Below, piece by piece: positions 56,969-64,000 of a stretch of 64,000 nt of DNA (its first letter is position 1; every line of letters begins with the position of its first letter). Origin of the DNA: Priapulus caudatus (taxonomy: Eukaryota; Priapulida; Priapulimorpha; Priapulimorphida; Priapulidae); NCBI RefSeq assembly GCF_000485595.1, contig NW_014577215.1, positions 109,549-173,548 of the forward strand. Direction: 5' to 3'. The position numbers and the translations under genes are program-made. The notes beneath the pieces were generated by a model. That model was not told where the DNA came from. It did not search any database and saw nothing but the letters and a program-made list of their open reading frames with translations.

Positions 56969-59900
56969 GGCATTGGAAAGTAATAGAAATAGCCATTCCT
57001 CGTGAAATGCTGTTTGATCTCATTTTCATGCCTCATATATTGATGTGGGTTTAGGATTAATTTACCTCATTGTCTTTATTGTGATTATATTTCATTGTGA
57101 AACTCATCAATGAAATCATCGATTGGTTCTTTCTCTCTCCTCTAACTGTAAGTCCTGTAACAGTCCTGTTAGTAACGTGCTATTGATCCTCAAACAACAA
57201 AATTTGATGCATTCGGTTGCAAGGGAAAGTTATTATGTATACTTCAAAAGTCCAACTCTGAGTAAAGGTGACAATGTCCAGAACACTGACGGTACCAATG
57301 TGTTTAAAAAAAAATAAAGATTTGAGAATCGAGTAAAAATAACTATAGCAAAAAAAGCAGAATGGTTTGACGCCTATTCATAAATAATATAATTATAAGA
57401 CAATTTTGTCCTCTGAAAATGTGCATCGTTATAATTGCATTTATATATATATTTATATATATACACAACTATATCTATATTAATCAATTTAATTAGTTTA
57501 AGCATTGTACATAAATTGTTTAATTCCTCAGTTTTTCTTTATTAACAATTGAAACTCTTCCATTTCCAGCTTATATTATTTCCAGTTTAGGAAAGTTAAG
57601 ATTATCCTACATGGTACATATCAGTTTTTATTGTTCACTATTAATTATCAGTTAACAAGTTGCATGTAAACTCAGCTATGTTAAGGAAAATATATTTTAA
57701 CTCGTCTCACTTGCCAAGCATTTCTTCGGAAAATCAGTCCTCATCGGCGAGTACTGCAGGGTTCGAATGTGTCACTCCAACATACGTGAGTGTGCTGTGA
57801 GAACTAGTTATGACAAACAGCAAACTGCAATAGACAGGTTGTCTAATCTGCCTTCGTTTTAAAAACTATCATAATTTTATGATAAAAGCAGCTATAATTC
57901 ATTTTTATTTTATTCACTTAATATTGTTAGACGAGTTAAAATCGTGTTATATATGTTACTTATGCATCTAATGAATAGCTACAGTGACATTTTGTGTGAA
58001 GATATATTTCACACTTCTGTATGCATGTTGCTATCCTCTGCATTTCTTCAGTATGTAAGTCCGTTTTGTGTCAAGGTTCTTAAAATTCCATTTTGCTACA
58101 CATTCCTGGTTTGTTGCACAGATTTCATTATTTTATTGATAGACAACCATGCTCAAAGTTTCTATGCCTAATACATTTTGTTGAGAGAATAAGGAAGTTT
58201 GCAGACATTCAAGGTGTAGGCCTAGTAATTCTTTTAAAAAAAACTTGTCAAATAAGGAACTGTAATGACTTTTCATGCACAGAACCTACTGTCTGGAAGA
58301 TGTATACATGTGTAGGTAATAGTGATTACATCAAATTATAAGTTTCTCAATGTAATACTGAAAGTTTGGGGACATGTCATATTTTGTTACTGCAGGGCAT
58401 TTTTGTAAACCTATATAATTATGGAAATAATGTAAAATTTTAAATATCAAATGGATTTTTGTGTGCTTTGCTCCTTAGGTTTGGTACAATATTTACCAGT
58501 ACTGGGCTGTCATAATTTGATAAATATAACAACAAAGCAAATGTTTATGACAAAGTCAATTATTTTGAGAAAAAATCTCACGTGTATTGAACATACCACA
58601 ACACACGACTATAAATTACAATGGGATACATGTACACCAAATTTATCGGTAAAAAGAGTCACGATATACAGAATAACAAGATAAATCCAAATTCTACGTG
58701 GACACACCCTATTATTAACATTCCTAGTTGAAGTCGCATGCGCACACACGTTGCTGAAGGTTAAAGACACCCCAAAGTACACCAATAGCAATCATACGAT
58801 TTCTTATTTGCAGTGACCTGACACTGGATTTCTTGGATTGATAGGTATGCAAGGAAGTTGATTTGACATTTGCTCTACACATTCTATTCGTATTCAAGAA
58901 ATTAGTCGGTAACAAATTTACTTTAAATTTAAATCGGAGTTGAAGGCGAAGGAAGTGATTTACGAAGGGGGGCCTGGCCCTCCTATTATTGTTATTGCAC
59001 AACATACTGCACTCTGTGTCACACAGCAAGAAACTACCTGCATGTATTCTGCACACCTCTAAGCAGTTTGCATGAAAACAGTAACAATGTATGCTCGCTG
59101 AACGATGCAGAGAGAGGCAGATTTCAACTGCATTAGCAATCGCACATTAACACGTCCACCCTCATGTACAATTACCGGCAATTATTATAAGTAAACAACA
59201 TGAGGATTGGCAACTCACATAAGGCAGGTTAATTTTTAGCTCCACCTGTATTTTCTAATCTGTCTCGACTGCACACACTTGAAACTCTCACAGTGTGTAC
59301 CGATTTGACAACAAATACAGTACAATTACACCACCGATTACAATTATTTCCAGATATTTTATACGGAATTTTTATGCAATGCTCCCATAGTTGCATCAAT
59401 GAGCATTTTTTGGTTTGAGAGAATTTGAGGTTTTTTTCAAAAACAAATCAACAGCATCCATGACAAGTACATTCAAGTGAATTAGGCTGGTTCGTACAAT
59501 CAGTTTTGTGCAAAGCTCGTGAGTTACATGAGTAAACCAGATATAGCATGTGTTTTTTATCCCATGTAGTAGAACATTTAGAGACTGACATGACTTGGTA
59601 TCTTTGACATCGGCCGACTCGGTGCAACATACACATATCAGTCCTAGTGTGCGCACGTGCATGTGTGTGTGCGCGTGTCCTTGCTTAACTTGCAGTAAAT
59701 AAACCCCAACTGTATACTATTAAATAAAACTTATTTTGTGATGAAATTTCTTTGGTATTCAGCAACTCCACTCAATCATATCAATATTTCAATATTCCCG
59801 CGAGTTAATTGTATGTAGCTTGCCTAGCTTTTCTAGGCACTAACATTTACATGAAGTAATTAAACAATTCTAGTTTAAATAAGGAATCCCCTACATGCAA

Positions 59901-62745
59901 AGGCATTTGTATACAACATCGATACCACAAAATACTCATTTAAACCTAATACTCGGATACTAATCAAAGTAACAGATTATGAGATAGTTCTTTACCAACT
60001 GTTGTAATGTCTACTGCTATCGCTTCTACATGAGCCTACTAATGTTATTATGTAATAGGTAAATTGTTACTGTATATTGACATAACATAAAGATCAATAT
60101 AATTAATAATGTAACTATCATGGTCTCTATATGGTCTCAGGTTATCATGCAAACAAAGCGTCTACTTTAATTATATTCCGTAGTACTAAATAGTAAAAAA
60201 AAATCCAAAACTTATAAGTACGAAACATACCTTACACAGAATTGACTCACCTCTGATGAGATGTAGAAGATCCTTATCATTATATGAGTATTTTTGTAAG
60301 TTTCAAGAAAACTAACAAAAATACATTTATTGTCAAAAAGGAAATAGAGATTTACGTTATCTTATAGCTTTTCTATGAAATTAAAGCAGTGAATGATTTG
60401 TAGTTTGAAGTATACATAATGAAAAAAGAAAACTGCAGTAGTAACTGGGGAAATGCTTCACTAGTGGTTAAATACAACTTGCTTGGAATGTTCTTCAACG
60501 AACATTTAGCTTCAAACACCGTTTTCTTTACATGCATGGGCTGCTACTTCAGTTTGACTACAAACTCTAAATTCATTTACCTTTTATAAGTCCAATTATT
60601 GCCAAATGCTTATAAATTACACTATGCAACACTCCTGCTAGATACCAGTCAAAGGAGGCCGCTAACATATTTTTCAACATTATATTACATTAATACAGGT
60701 TTTAATCATGCTATACACCAATTTTCGTTGTTCAATGACAACTAGAATCTAATAAATAGGTGCCTATAAAACATGGTGAAATAATTCAAAAAGGAAACTT
60801 TCACCTATGCCACCAGAAGCAAGTACATACAATGGTGTCACCCATAACAAATAATACTGGCAATTTCGTGCAGTACTGGCAATTTCGTGCAGTACTGGCA
60901 AGCACGTGCAGTAGGCCTACTGGCAAATACTGGCAAGACACATTCAAATTTCCCATTGACATTAAACATTAAAAATTGGTATGCAGCACAAACAACCCAC
61001 ATTTAAACTTAACACAATGCTGTTGAAATCTGGAGACTCGGTATATTTTAATAAAAAATAACACAAATGAGATCAACATCCAATTTCCAAGCCATCTCTT
61101 TTTGTTACAAGGCATGCCTGTAAAGACCGCTATTCCTTACGGTCTATCAAAAATTATCGTGGGTGATCATCAACGAACTGTGCACTTATGACAGCAACTG
61201 TGTACTCCTGTTTCCACGCATATATAAAATAAGCAGCAAACCACCTCCTGTGAGTTTTTTTTATGTCAGGCTGTTTATCTTTGAGTGCCACAGTCTGATC
61301 CTACTGAGAGATAAGATGGCACCAAAAAGGCAAAGTGACAATCAGCCATCCATAGATAAATGATGGGAACAACAAAGAATCACAGCTCTACACGCAGTAA
61401 CAATGCAAGCACGCTGAGCGGGTGAAACGTACATTTTAGCAGGCATTGACATGAACCTAGTTATTCATGTTTTACTTTAACATACAGAAGCACGCGGTTA
61501 CGATGACCGGGTGTATTTACATTTAATTTGACTAGCGAGTTATGAAATCTCAATATAGTTAGCAACCCCACAGAGTGCTTCGTCCTCTCAGGGATCAACT
61601 AGACAACACAGTCACGTCATGTGGCGAACAAACACAGTATTTTACACAGCTAGGAATGAATATTCTCTCACCATGTAATCAATGACCGTGATGCTCTTGC
61701 ATATAACCAAGCAGAACAAGCCTTGGCTCAAATAAATACAATTATTTATAGCTCATTGCAACTAGTTGGTTATCCCATTACTGCAACAGCAAACTGCGAG
61801 TGTTCATGTTTTTAGCTGAGTAAACTGGGACGAGTGATATGAGGAGTGTTTCATAAAGGAAATGGAATCCATGTAGTGTTAGACTACTTTTCAGTAATTA
61901 ATCCTGCAGCCTAAATTACTATGTTGTGGCATGCAGAATATGAACTAGACAGCTCAGTATGTGGCCTGTCGCAAGGCAAAAGATTACGAAAAACCTGATT
62001 ACATTAAAAAATGCGAGGGCAGCAACCTGAATACTTTTTTTCAATTGAGATCCAAGATGTAATAATAAGAAATAAAAAGATGAGATTAACTTTTGCTGCC
62101 AGCCATTTTTTAGCTAAATTTTTCAAGTAGTTCAGAAACTCAAGCTCAATATTAAATGCAACGTGCTGTACACTGGCTACCAATAAATTACTTAGATCTT
62201 GACAATTTGCAAAGGATCAATTTAATTGCATATTTCCATAAGAATATGATAAAATTTAATCAGTGTAATCAGAAAACTTAGAGTGAGCCTTTAATAACTC
62301 AACTGAGACTGAGAGCTAAATGCAATTAATACCTCTATTGTGACTAGCTTGCTATGTTTGGCAGTGGATATAGCATTCATGTGTGAAGAGAGTAATCACT
62401 TGATACCTGACTCATTACAAAACTCACCAGTACACTGTTTTCTCTTAAATAAGTACGTATTTAGTCCTTTACCACTTCCACCTCCAACTCTCTACAAGAA
62501 ACCATTTCCCACTATGAACTCTCCTTCTCATCTTATCCTCTATAAATAACCCTTTCTATCTGTCACTAGTTAAGAGTGGCAAAACAATGTTGTTATAACC
62601 ACTGAAGAGAACTGAGGGACTGTCTAGAATTACCATTCTAAAAGTATGCATCATCACTGGACATGCACGTGCGAATGTGATAACCAGTGAAATTCTTTTC
62701 GCAAAGAAAACTGCAAGGTTAGCTGAGATGATTTTATACCATTGC
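56969..62745. other. AT-rich interval without recognisable genes
   Basis: Nothing with paired splice sites and family resemblance was seen. The missing EF-hand exons of the 51.9-kb gene could be hidden here. Minor items: (AT)n near 57,450 and a tandem ggcaatttcgtgcagtact at 60,860-60,897. The left end of the TMEM35-like gene's 3' UTR falls inside. Confidence 0.5.
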
Positions 62746-63668
62746 TCACTCATCCTTCTTAGATTGGGAGACTTTTTCAGCAGCATCCAATGCCTGCCTC
62801 AGCATCTCTTCTCGTTTCTTGGAGTAAAGTGCCTCTTTGTTTTCTCTTGCTGTCACCTAGTGCAGGCAATGGCAAGAAATGTGCTCAGAGTAAAAAAACA
62901 GCAACTTATTTAAGTGAGACTATACACATCACTGAGTGGATCAGTGGTATGTCCACAGTTTTACTCTGAATTCACAAGTACATTTATCAAATTTCCTTTT
63001 AAGAAACGTACAGGTTTATTAGACATTTCTATTAATTTGTACACTCATTACTCACCTGGTAAAAAACTATTAGTCGGCAGAGGAGGAGCAATGACATGAC
63101 TAGTTGGCCGGACATGGTTTCAAATCCATCTCCCCTTAGATAGTGGCTGGTCAAGGTTGTGGACATCAGTATCGTCAGAACAACATTGGCAGCCAATTTT
63201 GCAAATCTTAAAACCCCTTTAAAAGACAAGTTATACACATCAATCAGAAAAGATCGACACTATAAAATATACCCGTTCCAGACACATCGACATGTACACT
63301 CACACACACGCACACGGACACATGCACGAACGGGTCGCACGCACACATAGGAAGAGGAAAAAATGGTACACAAAAAATACTTGCGCCTGGGATATGTATG
63401 TGCATATAAATCTCTATACAAAGGTTCACTATCACATGAGATTATAGGTAATAGAATTTGGTTCCAAGCATGCTAGTGGATACATGGTAATTAACGAACA
63501 AAAATGATCTTGTGAGAAACACATACCTTTGGCAGGAAAAAGAACCAGTATTGCCCCAGAAACTATTTCTGCATAGCCATAAAACTGTCGGTATGTTCGA
63601 GGATGTGGTCGCCAGCCATGATATTTAGATAAAGGAAAATACCTTGAATAGGATATAAAAGTTGTTCT
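62746..63668 (-). CDS. TMEM35/NACHO-like membrane protein, 3' three exons
   Basis: Exons in reading order: 63,668-63,527, 63,216-63,056 and 62,856-62,746, phases 0/1/0, 137 codons ending in TGA. Sequence: RTTFISYSRYFPLSKYHGWR, then YRQFYGYAEIVSGAILVLFP, a hydrophobic segment (AANVVLTILMSTTLT), then a short loop, another segment (LVMSLLLLCRLIVFY), and a basic, coiled-coil-like tail (YSKKREEMLRQALDAAEKVS). The FPL-x-Y-x-G-x-x-P/P-x-x-Y then G-x-E-x-x-x-G order and the LLLLCRL helix are those of the TMEM35 (DoxX-like) family, whose TMEM35A is the acetylcholine-receptor chaperone NACHO in the ER. TMEM35B-like is equally possible. The N-terminal exon with the first membrane helix lies beyond the window. 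Confidence 0.75.
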
Positions 63669-64000
63669 CTGAAAAAAATAGAACCACATGTTAACTATGG
63701 TAGTACAAGCAATACCCATCACAAAAATTCTTTTAAGTATATTATATATGAGTCAAGGCACACTGAGTCAAAACCAATGCATATATGCAGAATATAATGC
63801 TCATTTGATTTGACTCAATGATTTGATATTAGGAGATAATTTCTGTTACATAATATATATATATACTTACATGACAATTAGAAAAAAGTCAAACACAACA
63901 CTGCTATCAAAATGTTTAAATCGTAATACACAGCAAATAATATGCCATACAGACTGCAAATCAGATCCTACATCAAACTAGTCAGGGCCAGGTACGTGCT
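63669..64000. other. Upstream intron of the TMEM35-like gene
   Basis: AT-rich; (AT)n at 63,851-63,863. No exon with the expected first membrane helix was found. Confidence 0.5.

Overview
The window is nuclear DNA from an animal, most likely a marine invertebrate bilaterian; I cannot name the species. The support is: standard-code split genes with GT-AG introns, four genes of metazoan families (basonuclin, a Rab5/Rab22-type GTPase, the mitochondrial carrier SLC25A42, a calmodulin-like 4 relative) plus a TMEM35-family gene, and very heavy loads of microsatellites, satellites, MITEs, fold-back elements and one LINE. There are no operons or prokaryotic signals.

Layout. 1-4,008 (+): the 3' part of a basonuclin/disconnected-type zinc-finger gene, with a 61-codon exon and a 900-codon terminal exon that holds three pairs of C2H2 fingers. 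4,009-9,590: probable 3' UTR and intergenic DNA full of simple repeats. 9,590-13,615: a satellite array of about 550-bp dimeric units, interrupted by a stretch that looks like uncorrected read sequence and carries a degraded 5S-rRNA-like match. 13,680-20,200: purine tract, CA tracts, a 70/130-bp minisatellite, a TTAA-flanked piggyBac-like MITE, nested hAT-like MITEs and a Mutator-like MITE. 20,245-22,605 (+): a complete six-exon Rab gene. 22,606-27,700: mostly featureless, with a fold-back element and a TA-flanked MITE. 27,778-33,188 (-): a complete six-exon SLC25A42 gene, including a first coding exon of only 45 codons; its introns carry a 100-bp minisatellite, a partial duplicate of coding exon 5, and a TIR transposon that keeps a 110-codon ORF. 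33,189-40,250: fold-backs and MITEs. 40,257-48,340: a Mutator-like (MULE) element with long inverted termini and two broken copies of a FLYWCH/MULE transposase; the interior is repeated two to three times with many indels around an assembly gap, so its structure is suspect. 48,363-50,019: two large fold-back elements. 51,043-51,302: a second intact Mutator-like MITE with a 10-bp target duplication. 51,901-53,474 (+): three exons of a degenerate EF-hand protein (CALML4-like). 53,748-56,240 (-): a 5'-truncated, broken LINE. 62,746-63,668 (-): the last three exons of a TMEM35/NACHO-like membrane protein that continues past the window end.

The genes do not form an obvious functional cluster: a transcription factor, an endosomal GTPase, a mitochondrial CoA carrier, a calmodulin relative and a small membrane protein. 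The most unusual content is in the repeats and splice structures: tandemly duplicated 15-nt microexon candidates in basonuclin, exon-fragment duplication in SLC25A42, and a short-TIR MITE family with 10-11-bp target duplications and telomere-like internal repeats. No wholly new system could be demonstrated. All gene models rest on reading frames, splice consensus and family resemblance by eye; no search was run.
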